This document shows positions 23,830-31,981 of a DNA stretch of 35,701 bases, one piece after another. A program made the position numbers and the translations under genes. The notes under the pieces were generated by a model. That model worked only from the letters and a program-made list of their open reading frames with translations, had not been told where the DNA came from and made no database searches. The DNA is from Asaia bogorensis (GTDB taxonomy: Bacteria > Pseudomonadota > Alphaproteobacteria > Acetobacterales > Acetobacteraceae). The DNA lies in NCBI GenBank assembly GCA_945869965.1, contig CAMBRC010000041.1, positions 1-35,701 on the forward strand, read 5' to 3'. The first letter of the stretch is position 1. Each line of letters starts with the position of its first letter.

Positions 23830-24658
23830 GCAATCCTTGCAGGGTGAATGCGCCCTGCGTCTGGGTCAGGTGGAAATTCACCAGTTCCTGCATCTTGGCG
23901 CAGGTATCGCACAATGCCACCGACAGGAGGGCCTTCTGGTCGGTCACGACGGCGGTGCCGAAATGTACATTGAGCGCCGGGCGGAGCTTCAGCACGCGGC
24001 GGATCTCGAATTCGTCGCGGTAGATCGCATCCACCTTGCCGTCGACCAATCCGGCCACCGCGGCCTCCCAGTTCGGCAAGTCCACCACGATGGCGCCAGG
24101 GAAGTTGCGCCGGGCGAAATCGGCGTAGGCGCTGCCACGGATGACGCCGATGCGGCCAATGAACTGGCGGAGCACGTCGTCGGGTGAGCGTCCGTCGGCC
24201 CGGGCGGCGACCGCGGCGCGCGAGAACAACAAGGCATGGCGCAGGGTGATATAGGGGTCGGAGAAGCGGACATGCAGCAACCGGTAGTAGGTCTGCGACA
24301 GTTTGCTGATGCCGATATCGGCACGGCCGGCGGCGACGGCGTCGACGACGGCGTCGAACGAGGCGGCATCGGCGATGAAGGCGGCCTGTACGCCGAGTGC
24401 CGTGGCGATCTGGTGCGCGAGGGTGATTTCGGGGCCGGTCAATTCGCCGTTGGCGTGCCAATGGAAGGCCGGGAGGTCAAAGCGCGTGATGGCAACGCGC
24501 AAAACGCCGGCCTCGCGCACCGCCTTGAGGTCGCGGCCGGCCGGTTGCTGGCCCAGGGCCGACGGCGATGGAACGGCAAACGCGAACAAAAGTGCCAGGA
24601 GCGCAAGATCGGCTCGGCACAATACGGCTAGGCGAGTCAGCACCAAGCCAAAATGCAT
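23807..24658 (-). CDS. Periplasmic solute-binding protein, family 3 type
   Basis: A 283-residue exported protein. Residues 1-36 are a signal peptide (hydrophobic LALLALLFAFAVP, then SALGQ). The mature part has the family 3 (amino acid/polar compound) two-lobe pattern: LRVAITRFDLPAFHW, ELTGPEITLAHQIATALG, VAAGRADIGISKL, VGVIRGSAYADF-like IGVIRGSAYADF, and a hinge return near KVDAIYRDEFE. Two Cys (CDTC) lie near the C terminus. Such proteins usually serve ABC importers, but none is here; instead a DAACS-like symporter follows directly, so the two may form one uptake system. The ligand is unknown. Confidence 0.88.
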   Translation of the reverse strand: MHFGLVLTRLAVLCRADLALLALLFAFAVPSPSALGQQPAGRDLKAVREAGVLRVAITRFDLPAFHWHANGELTGPEITLAHQIATALGVQAAFIADAASFDAVVDAVAAGRADIGISKLSQTYYRLLHVRFSDPYITLRHALLFSRAAVAARADGRSPDDVLRQFIGRIGVIRGSAYADFARRNFPGAIVVDLPNWEAAVAGLVDGKVDAIYRDEFEIRRVLKLRPALNVHFGTAVVTDQKALLSVALCDTCAKMQELVNFHLTQTQGAFTLQGLLSDDAHE

Positions 24659-24693
24659 CCGTTCCCCTGACTGGAATTCTGATTGTCTACCGC

Positions 24694-24723
24694 AATATGC
24701 TGATAGCGAAAGGACGTTGGCAA
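24694..24723 (-). promoter_or_regulatory. Promoter candidate for the binding protein/symporter operon
   Basis: On the minus strand TTGCCA (24723-24718) and CATATT (24699-24694) are separated by 18 bp, a good match for a housekeeping promoter (5/6 and 4/6). The start codon of the binding-protein gene is 36 bp downstream of the -10. The rest of the 139-bp gap up to thiE shows nothing else. Confidence 0.45.
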
Positions 24724-24797
24724 GCGATTGGTTGCGAGGCGTATTCCCTGACGCGGCGTGGCGGTTGGGCCTGCAGCGTCACAATGCGGCGGCATCA

Positions 24798-25451
24798 CTA
24801 AATCGGAGCGGTGCCTTCGGTCGCTGCGATCGCCGCGTTCATTGCCTGCACCCCGGCGGCGGGCCCCGCCGGGTGGTTCCACACGGCGCCGACCACCGCT
24901 AGGAAATTGGCGCCGGCGCGGACCAGTGGTGGGCAATTCGCGGGGGTGATGCCGCCGATGGCCACACAGGGCAGTTCCATCAGCTCGGACCACCATTGCA
25001 GCAACTCGGGCTCGGCGTGGAATTTCGCGTCCTTGGTGGTGGTGGGGAAGAAGGCGCCGAAGGCCACGTAATCCGCGCCGTCTTCGCCGGCGGCCATGGC
25101 GAGGTCGCGGCTGTCATGGCAGGTGACGCCCATGGTGAGGTCACCAAGGATTTTGCGCGCGACCGTGGCCGGCGTGTCGGATTGCCCGACATGGGCGCCG
25201 TCGCAGCCATGGGCGACGGCGAGGTCGGGCCGGTCGTTGAGCAGGAAGGCGACGTCGCGTGACTGCACCACCGGGCGGAGCGCGTCGATGGCGTGCCTGA
25301 GGGCGTCGTCGTCGAGGTCCTTGAGGCGCAGTTGCACGGCGCCGACATCGCCGGCGTCGAGCGCTGCCGCCATCTGCTTGGGGAAGCGCTTGAGATCAAT
25401 GGCCGGCGGGGTGATCAGGTAGAGTCGGCAGCGATCACCCTCGCCAGTCAT
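24798..25451 (-). CDS. thiE: Thiamine-phosphate synthase
   Basis: A 217-residue TIM-barrel enzyme that joins hydroxymethylpyrimidine pyrophosphate and thiazole phosphate to give thiamine phosphate. Family landmarks in order are [58 protein letters not shown] and CVAIGGIT. It starts 4 bp after the fba stop, so it is co-transcribed with fba. No TPP riboswitch is evident upstream of the operon, and no other thi genes are in the window; the QLRLKD and GVTCH variants mean that the TenI-type relatives should be excluded by alignment. Confidence 0.9.
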   Translation of the reverse strand: MTGEGDRCRLYLITPPAIDLKRFPKQMAAALDAGDVGAVQLRLKDLDDDALRHAIDALRPVVQSRDVAFLLNDRPDLAVAHGCDGAHVGQSDTPATVARKILGDLTMGVTCHDSRDLAMAAGEDGADYVAFGAFFPTTTKDAKFHAEPELLQWWSELMELPCVAIGGITPANCPPLVRAGANFLAVVGAVWNHPAGPAAGVQAMNAAIAATEGTAPI

Positions 25452-25455
25452 GGAC

Positions 25456-26376
25456 TTAGGCCTTGCCCTGGTAGATCTCGATGATCTTGGCGAGCATCGT
25501 CAGCGCGTCGGCCTTCGGGCGCTGGAAGGTGTTGCGGCCGATGATCGAGCCGTTGGCGCCGCCGTCGCGCAAGCCCTTCACCTCGGTGAACAGACCCTCA
25601 AGGTCCTTCGCCTCGCCGCCGGAGAACACGACGATGCGGCGGCCGGCGAAGGAGGCCTGCATCACATGCTCGACGCGCTTGGCCAGGGTGGAGACGTCGA
25701 TCTTCTGGCTCTCATAGGTCTTCTTGGCGGCGTCCAGGCCGATCGCGGCGGTGGGTGGCTTCACCTTGATGATGTGGGCACCCATCAGGGCGGCCATGTG
25801 GGCGGCGTAGGCGCAGATATCGACCGCGGTCTCGGCTTCCTTGCTGATGTTCGGGCCGCGCGGATACGACCAGCACACCACGGCCAGGCCGGCCGACTTC
25901 GCTTCGTCGGCGAGTTCGCGCAGCTCTTCCATCTGGTCGAAGGCGTATTCGCTGCCGGGATAGATGGTGAAGCCGATGGCCGAGCAGCCGAGGCGCAGGG
26001 CGTCGTTCACCGAGGCGGTGACGGCCTGGTCCTTGGAGGTGGCCAGCGAGTTCGACGAGTTCATCTTCAGGATGGTCGGGATCGCGCCGGCGAAGGAATC
26101 GGCGCCGGCCTCGATCATGCCCAGGGGAGCGGCGTAGGCGGAGAGGCCGGCCTCGATGGCGAGCTGGAAATGGTAGTGCGGGTCGTACGCGGCCGGATTC
26201 GGCGCGAAGCTGCGGGCCGGGCCATGTTCAAAACCCTGGTCGACCGGGAGGATGACGAGCTTGCCGGTGCCGCCGAGCTTGCCCTCCATCAGGATGCGGG
26301 CGAGGTTTCCCTTGGAGCCCGGGTTGTCGCTCTCGTACCAGTCAAGGATCTTCTTGACGCGCTGGGTGATCCGCAT
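25456..26376 (-). CDS. fba: Class I (DhnA-type) fructose-bisphosphate aldolase
   Basis: A 306-residue Schiff-base aldolase of the archaeal/DhnA family, which cleaves fructose-1,6-bisphosphate in glycolysis and forms it in gluconeogenesis. Landmarks are [60 protein letters not shown] with the candidate Schiff-base Lys (about 204), [12 protein letters not shown] and [12 protein letters not shown]. The ATG at 26376 has GAGGAA 7 nt upstream; a longer frame to 26424 is rejected for lack of one. It lies between an unknown gene and thiE in a compact minus-strand operon. Confidence 0.95.
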   Translation of the reverse strand: MRITQRVKKILDWYESDNPGSKGNLARILMEGKLGGTGKLVILPVDQGFEHGPARSFAPNPAAYDPHYHFQLAIEAGLSAYAAPLGMIEAGADSFAGAIPTILKMNSSNSLATSKDQAVTASVNDALRLGCSAIGFTIYPGSEYAFDQMEELRELADEAKSAGLAVVCWSYPRGPNISKEAETAVDICAYAAHMAALMGAHIIKVKPPTAAIGLDAAKKTYESQKIDVSTLAKRVEHVMQASFAGRRIVVFSGGEAKDLEGLFTEVKGLRDGGANGSIIGRNTFQRPKADALTMLAKIIEIYQGKA

Positions 26377-26462
26377 GGGGGTTTCCTCTTGCTTCGCAGC
26401 TGCTTGTTCGACGGCTTGGTCCACGGGGCCGGCTCGGGTGGCCCGGTTGCTCTCGGCGCGTC

Positions 26463-26915
26463 CTACCGCAATGCCGCCCGGCTGTCATCATCGGGCTGTT
26501 GGCACAGCCAGGCGCGCAGGCGGCGGGCGGCCCCGGGCTCGGCGAGATCCAGCGCGGGGGGGCGGGAGGGCAATACGGCGGCCAGTGCCGCGACGCGGGC
26601 AAAGGCGGGGCAGGCGGGGTCGAGCACCAGGATTGCCTGGCCCAGCCGGACCGCCGCCATGGCGTGGCCCGGTGCGTCGGCGCAATCCAGCACATCCTGG
26701 CAGGGTGTGTGCGGATGGGCGGCACGGGCCATGTCGATCAGGGCGCGCCACCAGCCGGCGCCGGCGAAGCAAGCGGCGCCGGGCGCGGATAACAAGGTGA
26801 GCGCCAGCCCCTCGCACAGCGCCGCTCTTGCCTGGGCGAGATCGTGGACCACCACGGCAGGATACGGCAAAACAGTACGAAGCGATGCGTTTTCAGAGGG
26901 AAACATGCTTGACAT
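26463..26915 (-). CDS. Conserved-looking protein of unknown function, first gene of the fba-thiE operon
   Basis: A 150-residue Ala-rich soluble protein I do not recognise. It starts with a strand-like PYPAVVVHDLAQARAAL, continues with LTLLSAPGAACFAGAGWWRALIDMA, then VLDCADAPGHAMAAVRLGQAILVLDP, and ends in an Arg-rich helix. There is no signal peptide or membrane helix. AGAGG precedes the ATG at 26915 by 5 nt, and a second ATG lies 3 codons in. It precedes fba by 86 bp and is divergent from the 26946 gene, 30 bp apart. Confidence 0.72.
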   Translation of the reverse strand: MSSMFPSENASLRTVLPYPAVVVHDLAQARAALCEGLALTLLSAPGAACFAGAGWWRALIDMARAAHPHTPCQDVLDCADAPGHAMAAVRLGQAILVLDPACPAFARVAALAAVLPSRPPALDLAEPGAARRLRAWLCQQPDDDSRAALR

Positions 26916-26928
26916 TCAATCCTCTGAC

Positions 26929-26943
26929 CTTGAGTAATTCAAG
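26929..26943. promoter_or_regulatory. Short dyad in the divergent 30-bp intergenic region
   Basis: CTTGAGT and ATTCAAG flank a central A, forming a 7-bp dyad with one mismatch, in the only 30 bp between two divergent genes. It could be a regulator site, but a dyad this short may be chance. Confidence 0.25.
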
Positions 26944-26945
26944 TC

Positions 26946-27176
26946 ATGTCGGATGCGGCGGAGGCGGGGTTGAGCGACGGGATCGAGGCTGAGGCGGCAG
27001 CTATGCGGCTGGAACACGCGTTGGAACGGATTGCCGCCTTGGCCGCCCGTCCGGTTCAGGCGTCTGTAAATCCCGCTATTGCGAATCCGGCCGATGGCGC
27101 ATCCATGGACGTCGCCGTGCTGTCGGGGCGGCTCGATGCCCTGATCGCCGAATTGCGCGGCGCACTGGCGGGTTGA
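26946..27176 (+). CDS. Small coiled-coil protein upstream of zapA
   Basis: A 76-residue acidic protein, likely two helices (about 15-36, MRLEHALERIAALAARP, and 55-75, VAVLSGRLDALIAELRGAL) joined by a flexible linker. Its position directly before zapA and its length match the small DUF4164-like proteins that often precede zapA in alphaproteobacteria, suggesting a role linked to ZapA or division; this rests on position, since the sequence itself is low in information. Gap to zapA is 40 bp. Confidence 0.7.
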   Translation: MSDAAEAGLSDGIEAEAAAMRLEHALERIAALAARPVQASVNPAIANPADGASMDVAVLSGRLDALIAELRGALAG

Positions 27177-27216
27177 GGGCTTCCTCGCGCGACCGGGTTA
27201 ACGAGGGAGAGCCGCC

Positions 27217-27591
27217 ATGCCCCAGGTGAACGTCAAGATCAACGGCTACAGCTACACCGTTGGCTGCGAAGAAGGCCAGGAACAGCACCTGTCGGCGATG
27301 TCGCGCGAGGTGGAGAACCGGATCGACAGCATCAAGGCGTTGGGCAGCCAGTCCGGCGAGGCGCGGCTGTTGGTGCTGGCGGCGCTGCTGATGGCCGATG
27401 AGCTGCATGATCTCAGGATCGAAGCCGAGGGGTTGCGCGCCACGGCGGGCCGGCCGGCACGCGTGAAGGCTGATGGCGAGGCCGCTGCCAAGCGGCTGGC
27501 GAAACTCGCTGCCCGCGCCGAGCAGATTGCCGGCGAGCTTGAGTTGCAATCGGGTGGCGAGTTGCAGACGAGGTCGGGGGCGCCTAGATAG
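27217..27591 (+). CDS. zapA: Cell division protein ZapA
   Basis: A 124-residue ZapA, which bundles FtsZ protofilaments at the division ring. The family head is intact: MPQVNVKINGYSYTVGCEEGQEQHL, then the long helix with VENRIDSIKALG and EARLLVLAALLMADELHDL. The C-terminal 45 residues are a variable coiled-coil tail longer than in E. coli (109). GGGAGAG lies before the ATG. The stop is followed at once by the 6S RNA gene, the classic arrangement. Confidence 0.93.
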   Translation: MPQVNVKINGYSYTVGCEEGQEQHLSAMSREVENRIDSIKALGSQSGEARLLVLAALLMADELHDLRIEAEGLRATAGRPARVKADGEAAAKRLAKLAARAEQIAGELELQSGGELQTRSGAPR

Positions 27592-27755
27592 GACGGGTGG
27601 AGCTGCCCGGTGCGTCAGGCACTACATCCCCAGGGCCAACAAGCACTCCCAGGGAGCTGGCTCTGTCGAGGCCTTGGTCTCGTTACCCGGCGCCCACCTG
27701 CTCACGCAGGCCTTGGGAGGATGCACCGCCAACGGCCAGGGCGGCTCCACACTTC
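27592..27755 (+). ncRNA. ssrS: 6S RNA (SsrS), RNA polymerase regulator
   Basis: Between zapA and fau, the place where 6S RNA lies in most proteobacteria. A long closing stem is visible: GTGGAGCTGCCC (27597-27608) pairs with GGGCGGCTCCAC (27739-27750) with one G-U. Further in, GGTGC (27609-27613) pairs with GCACC (27723-27727), and CATCCCCAGGG pairs imperfectly with CCTTGGGAGGATG, leaving the large central bubble that mimics an open promoter and traps sigma-70 holoenzyme. The exact ends are estimated from pairing. The region is read as a meaningless ORF by gene finders. Confidence 0.87.
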
Positions 27756-27758
27756 GCG

Positions 27759-28316
27759 TTGAACGATCTGGCGGACGAAAAGCGCGCGGCACGGGCTGTC
27801 GCGCTGGCGGCGCGCCAGGGCCTCGACCCGTCGCGCGGGCGTGATCTCGGCGTGCGGCTATTGGCGGAGATGCCGCCGCCGGCCGGCGCCACGGTGTCCG
27901 GGTTTTGGCCGATGGGCGGTGAAATCGATATTCGGCCGCTGCTCGAAACGCTGCATCTGCGCGGCCATGTGGTGCTGCTGCCGGTGACGCCAAAGCGCGG
28001 CAACCCGTTGATCTTTCGACGTTGGGAGCCCGGCATGGCGATGGTGGCGGAGCGCTTCGGCACCATGCGGCCCACGGGCGAGATGATGACGCCGGACTGG
28101 TTGTTGGTGCCGTTATTGTCGTTTGACCGGGCTGGGCGGCGGCTTGGCTATGGCGGCGGGTACTACGATCGTACCTTGGCTGCGATGCCTGCGGCGGTGG
28201 CGATCGGCTGCGCCTGGGCGGCGCAGGAGGTGACAGAGGTGCCGGCGGGGCCGTTGGATGTGCGGTTGCATGCTGTCGTCACCGAGCGCCAGCTGATCCG
28301 CGTGCGCCGACGATGA
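27759..28316 (+). CDS. fau: 5-formyltetrahydrofolate cyclo-ligase
   Basis: A 185-residue enzyme that converts 5-formyl-THF to 5,10-methenyl-THF with ATP. Visible features are the N-terminal helix with DEKRAARAVALAARQ, SGFWPMGGEIDIRPLL, and the nucleotide-binding GYGGGYYDRTL (about 130-140). The start is taken as TTG at 27759 because no ATG or GTG is suitable and the frame upstream lies inside the 6S RNA stem; only 8 bases separate the stem end from this codon. It overlaps the next gene by 4 bp. Linked 6S RNA and fau transcription is known in E. coli (ssrS-ygfA). Confidence 0.9.
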   Translation: MNDLADEKRAARAVALAARQGLDPSRGRDLGVRLLAEMPPPAGATVSGFWPMGGEIDIRPLLETLHLRGHVVLLPVTPKRGNPLIFRRWEPGMAMVAERFGTMRPTGEMMTPDWLLVPLLSFDRAGRRLGYGGGYYDRTLAAMPAAVAIGCAWAAQEVTEVPAGPLDVRLHAVVTERQLIRVRRR

Positions 28317-29626
28317 GCAACCGAGTGGTGGTGCTGACCGGCCGCGACCGGCCGGCGCCGGGGGTGCTCGCGCTGCTGGAGGCGTTGAATGCTTTCACCG
28401 GCCCGCGCGTGTTGCGGCGCTGGCAGCAGGAGGCACTGACCACCGGGCGGCTGCGCGCGACGTTTCCACTGGATGGCAGGGTGCTGGAGTGCGACGCGAC
28501 GTTGTGGCTGGACCATCGCATGTTTGCCTATCGCTTCCGCCATGACGCGATGACGATGTGGCTGCTGACCGGGGGTATCACGACGGGATGGCATCTGTGC
28601 GGGCTAGCGCTGATGCCGATGGGGCTTGGTTTCGCGATCGAGGCTGCCAACGATGCGCCGAGCGTGCAGTATTTCCTCGATCATCTGGAAGACTTGGCGG
28701 AACCGTCGGGACCGGCGAAGCTGCAGGTGGTGGTCGGGCATCCCAACTTCGCCCATCACCTGTGGAGCGAACTGCCGGCACTGGCCGCGGTGCCGCAGGC
28801 CGTGGCGGTGGAGGCGGTGGTGCTGTGGGAGCCGATCCTGCCGCTGGACCGGCTGGTGGTGTGGCGCGGCGCGATTGCGCGGACCACCGAGGATGCGGCG
28901 CGGCCGGCGCCGGGGCAGCTTCTGGCGGGCATTCGCCTGCCCTTGGGCAGCACCCGTATCCCCGCCGGCCTCGCCGAACGCATATGCCGGGCCTGTGCCT
29001 GGCATGACGTGATGCCCCCCGGACGGCCGGGGGCGCCGGCGGTGTCGCTCGGCCTGCGCAGCATGTACCGCCGCCCGGTCAACCAGCTCGATTTCGCGCG
29101 CGCGCTGTTGGCGCGGCTGCCGGCGGGGGTGGATGTGTATCTCGACGGATTCTCGCTGCCCGATGACATCGATGTGCCGGGCCGCCACGACTCCGCGGCG
29201 ATGCGTGGTTGGCAGCGCGATACGCGGGCGCTAGCAGGCGAATTGATGGCCTCCGCCCCGACCGGCGGGCCGCGACTGATCGACGCCACGCATCTCAGCG
29301 TGCGGCAGTCGATCGCGCTCGGGGGGCGGCTTTGCGCCCATGTCGCCCCACACGGCACGCAGCAGCACAAGTTCGGCTGGCTGCGGCCGTTGCCGGGGGT
29401 GGTGCATTCCGGGCCATACGTCACCCAGCCGGGCCAGGCGGCGTGGCTGGCGGACCAGTACGAGGCGGCGGCGGCGGTCAGCTATCTGCCGGTCGGCCTG
29501 GTGGAGACGGTGCCGGGGGACGGGCCGATCAAGGGCCATCCGTGGTTCGACGACTACCGATTCGTTGACATCGACCAGGCCGCCGCCTACGCCGCACGGG
29601 AATTGGCGCCCTATCTGCGCGCCTGA
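28313..29626 (+). CDS. Protein of unknown function inserted in the zapA-yebC operon
   Basis: A 437-residue soluble protein I cannot assign. It begins MSNRVVVLTGRDRPAPG and continues with mixed alpha/beta sequence: VLWEPILPLDRLVVWRG, CAWHDVMPPGRPGAPAVSLGLRSMYRRP, VDVYLDGFSLPDDIDVPGRHDSAAMR, VRQSIALGGRLCAHVAPHGTQQHKFGW, VVHSGPYVTQPGQAAWLADQYEAAAAVSYLPVG, ending YAARELAPYLRA. Some spacings recall glycosyltransferase-like sugar-nucleotide folds (the DVYLDGFSLP and GxxGTQQHKF stretches), but there is no decisive motif. It overlaps fau (ATGA) and precedes the ymdB-like gene, so it is fully part of the operon, yet this slot is usually empty in related operons. Confidence 0.75.
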   Translation: MSNRVVVLTGRDRPAPGVLALLEALNAFTGPRVLRRWQQEALTTGRLRATFPLDGRVLECDATLWLDHRMFAYRFRHDAMTMWLLTGGITTGWHLCGLALMPMGLGFAIEAANDAPSVQYFLDHLEDLAEPSGPAKLQVVVGHPNFAHHLWSELPALAAVPQAVAVEAVVLWEPILPLDRLVVWRGAIARTTEDAARPAPGQLLAGIRLPLGSTRIPAGLAERICRACAWHDVMPPGRPGAPAVSLGLRSMYRRPVNQLDFARALLARLPAGVDVYLDGFSLPDDIDVPGRHDSAAMRGWQRDTRALAGELMASAPTGGPRLIDATHLSVRQSIALGGRLCAHVAPHGTQQHKFGWLRPLPGVVHSGPYVTQPGQAAWLADQYEAAAAVSYLPVGLVETVPGDGPIKGHPWFDDYRFVDIDQAAAYAARELAPYLRA

Positions 29627-29644
29627 GCGGCACGCGGGAGTACA

Positions 29645-30460
29645 ATGCGCATCCTGTTCCTGGGCGACGTGGTGGGGCGCAGCGGGCGCGATGCGCTCGT
29701 GGCGAAGCTGCCGGAACTGCGACGGCAATTGCGCGCTGAGCTGGTGATCGTGAACGGCGAGAATGCCAGCCACGGCTTCGGGTTGGCGCCTGACATGGCA
29801 CGCGCCTTCTTTGCCTCCGGGGCCGATGTGATCACGCTGGGCAACCATGCCTGGGACCGCAAGGAATTGCTGCCGTATATCGCCGAGACGCCGCGGCTGA
29901 TCCGACCGCTGAATTTTCCACCCGGCACCCCCGGCGCCGGGGTGACCACCGTTGAACTTGCGGATGGCCGCAAAGCCGTCGTGCTGAACGCCATGGGGCG
30001 GCTGTTCATGGATGCGCTGGATTGCCCGTTTCGGCTGACTGCGCAGGAACTGGCGCGCTACAAGCTCGGCGCATCGGTTTCAGCCATTATCATGGACTTC
30101 CACGCCGAAGCGACCAGCGAAAAAATGGCCTTCGCCCACAGTTTCGACGGCCAGGTCTCCCTGGTGATCGGCACCCACACCCATTGTCCCACGGCCGACT
30201 ACCAGATCCTGCCCGGCGGCACCGCGTTTCAGTCCGATGCCGGGATGTGTGGTGACTACGACAGCGTGATCGGGATGCAGAAAGAAGGCGCCGCCATCCG
30301 CTTCTGGCGCAAAATGCCCGGTGAACGCTTGGCCCCGGCCGAAGGCGAAGCCACGCTCTGCGGCCTGTTGGTGGTCACTAGCGACAGCACCGGCCTAGCC
30401 CTGGCGGTGGAACCGGTGCGCCTGGGCGGGCGACTGTCCCAGACCATGCCGACGGTGTAG
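29645..30460 (+). CDS. YmdB family metallophosphoesterase
   Basis: A 271-residue protein of the TIGR00282/YmdB metallophosphoesterase family, which in Bacillus hydrolyses cyclic nucleotides. Dinuclear metal ligands are visible: D8 in ILFLGDVVG, VNGENASHG (Glu/Asn about 40), TLGNHAWD (Asn/His about 68), MDFHAEATSEK, and GTHTHCPTAD near 180. The next part, GGTAFQSDAGMCGDYDSVIGM, is also conserved. Physiological substrate in proteobacteria unclear. Its place between fau and yebC is typical for alphaproteobacteria. A long multi-hairpin repeat follows, which may separate its transcript from yebC. Confidence 0.93.
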   Translation: MRILFLGDVVGRSGRDALVAKLPELRRQLRAELVIVNGENASHGFGLAPDMARAFFASGADVITLGNHAWDRKELLPYIAETPRLIRPLNFPPGTPGAGVTTVELADGRKAVVLNAMGRLFMDALDCPFRLTAQELARYKLGASVSAIIMDFHAEATSEKMAFAHSFDGQVSLVIGTHTHCPTADYQILPGGTAFQSDAGMCGDYDSVIGMQKEGAAIRFWRKMPGERLAPAEGEATLCGLLVVTSDSTGLALAVEPVRLGGRLSQTMPTV

Positions 30461-30489
30461 AAGCCCTTCGGCGCTTGGGTGGCGGAGAG

Positions 30490-30692
30490 GAAGGAAGGCC
30501 AGGGCTCTGCCCTGGACCCGCTGGGGCCGGCGGCCCCAGACCCCATTCGTTTAAGCGCCTTCGGCTAGCGGGGGCATCGGGGCCTTCATCAAGACCCCGA
30601 TGCCCCCGCTAGCCGAAGGCGCTTAAGGGTTGAGGGTCCAGGGACCTCGGGTCCCTGGTGGGGTCCGGGGCAAAGCCCCGGCTTGCTTTCTC
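30490..30692. repeat. Multi-hairpin intergenic repeat, copy C, with a 32-bp perfect palindrome
   Basis: Five hairpins in succession fill the gap between the ymdB-like gene and yebC. Order: CCAGGGC/GCCCTGG (30499-30515), CTGGGGCC/GGCCCCAG (30521-30539), a perfect 32-bp palindrome (30551-30582 with 30595-30626, 12-nt loop), CCAGGGACC/GGTCCCTGG (30638-30658) and CCGGGGC/GCCCCGG (30665-30681). The left half, read on the minus strand, matches copy A almost throughout, so copy C looks like two units joined head to head. A CTTGCTT tail again ends the unit. Confidence 0.9.
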
Positions 30693-30734
30693 CTTGCCGC
30701 CCCAGCGCCAAAGAGTTTCGACAACGAGGGGCAC

Positions 30735-31484
30735 ATGGCCGGGCATTCGCAGTTCAAGAACATCATGCACCGCAAGGGTGCGCAGGACGCCAAGCGGGCG
30801 AAGGTGTTTGCCAAGTTGATTCGCGAGATCACGGTGGCGGCGCGGGGTGGCTTGCCGGACCCGGCGGCGAATCCGCGGTTGCGGGCTGGGGTGCTGGCGG
30901 CGCTGAAGCAGAACATGACGCGCGAGGTGATTGATCGCGCGATCAAGAAGGCCAGCGGGGCGCTGACTGGCGAGGATTATGTCGAGGTGCGGTACGAGGG
31001 TTATGGCCCGGCGGGGGTGGCGGTGATTGTCGAGGCGCTGACCGATAATCGCAATCGCACGGCGTCGGATGTCCGCGGGGCGTTTGCGAAGTATGGCGGG
31101 GCGTTGGGCGAGACGAATTCCGTTTCTTTTATGTTCTCGCGGCTCGGCGTGGTGCGTTATCCCACTGGGGTGGCGAGCGAGGATGCGATGCTGGAGGCGG
31201 CGATCGAGGCGGGGGCGGAGAACGCGGTGAGTGGTCCGGACGGGCATGAGGTGACCATGCCGGTCGAGGATTTGCTCGCAGTGCGCGATGCGATGGAGGC
31301 GAAGTTCGGCGCGCCGGAGTCGGCGAAGCTGGAATGGCGGCCGGCCACGACTGTGAGCCTGGACGAGGACCGGGTGGGTTCTGTGCTGAAGTTGTTGGAC
31401 GTCTTGGAGGACAATGACGACGTGCAGAATGTCTGGGCCAATTTCGAGGTCGACGAGGCGGTGATGGCGAAGCTGTCGGCCTGA
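30735..31484 (+). CDS. yebC: YebC/PmpR family protein
   Basis: A 249-residue protein of the YebC (TACO1) family, reported as DNA-binding regulators and more recently as translation factors that help with proline stretches. Signature: [28 protein letters not shown], then [34 protein letters not shown] and [34 protein letters not shown] precedes the ATG at 30735. Its stop overlaps ruvC by one base (TGATG), the usual yebC-ruvCAB linkage. Confidence 0.96.
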   Translation: MAGHSQFKNIMHRKGAQDAKRAKVFAKLIREITVAARGGLPDPAANPRLRAGVLAALKQNMTREVIDRAIKKASGALTGEDYVEVRYEGYGPAGVAVIVEALTDNRNRTASDVRGAFAKYGGALGETNSVSFMFSRLGVVRYPTGVASEDAMLEAAIEAGAENAVSGPDGHEVTMPVEDLLAVRDAMEAKFGAPESAKLEWRPATTVSLDEDRVGSVLKLLDVLEDNDDVQNVWANFEVDEAVMAKLSA

Positions 31485-31981
31485 TGGTGCGGCTTTTGGG
31501 CATTGATCCCGGGCTGCGCTTCACCGGTTGGGGCGTGCTGGAGGTGGACGGCAACCGGCTGCGCCATCTCGGCGACGGGGTCATTGCCACCGACAGCGCG
31601 GACAGCGTGCCGGCCCGGCTGAAGGTGCTGCACGACGGGTTGGGGGCGGTGATGGATGCCTGGCAGCCCGATGAAGCGGCGGTCGAGGAGACCTATGTCA
31701 ACCGCAACGGGGCGGCGACGCTGAAGCTTGGCTATGCACGCGGGGTGGCGTTGCTGGCGCCGGCATTGCGCGGGATTGTGGTGGCCGAGTATGGCGCCAA
31801 GACGGTGAAGCTGAGCGTGGTCGGCACCGGCGGCGCGGACAAGGAGCAGGTGCAGATGATGGTGCGCCGGCTGCTGCCGGGGGCGACGATGAAGCGGGCG
31901 GATGCCGCCGATGCACTGGCGGTGGCGATCTGTCACGCGCATCACCGGGCCAGCCGGCTGAAATGGGCAGTGGGCCAGTGA
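31484..31981 (+). CDS. ruvC: Holliday junction endonuclease RuvC
   Basis: The 165-residue nuclease cuts Holliday junctions as a dimer. The acidic active site is visible: D8 in [14 protein letters not shown], the Glu of [11 protein letters not shown] (about 69-70) and Asp in [11 protein letters not shown] (about 140-143). RuvC-typical [19 protein letters not shown] is also present. It overlaps yebC upstream and ruvA downstream. Confidence 0.97.
   Translation: MVRLLGIDPGLRFTGWGVLEVDGNRLRHLGDGVIATDSADSVPARLKVLHDGLGAVMDAWQPDEAAVEETYVNRNGAATLKLGYARGVALLAPALRGIVVAEYGAKTVKLSVVGTGGADKEQVQMMVRRLLPGATMKRADAADALAVAICHAHHRASRLKWAVGQ

Noticed and set aside
24659-24797. TPP riboswitch near thiE
   Set aside because: This gap lies downstream of thiE on its strand, and the stretch upstream of the operon is only 30 bp before a divergent gene; no TPP-box motif was seen.
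25450-26937. A 495-codon plus-strand frame opposite fba and the 26463 gene
   Set aside because: The minus strand encodes a clear aldolase with full motifs; the plus reading is low-complexity Gly/Asp/His sequence without a family pattern.
27597-27758. Coding extension of fau upstream of the TTG
   Set aside because: This stretch is explained by the 6S RNA stem pairing, and the residues do not match the cyclo-ligase N terminus.
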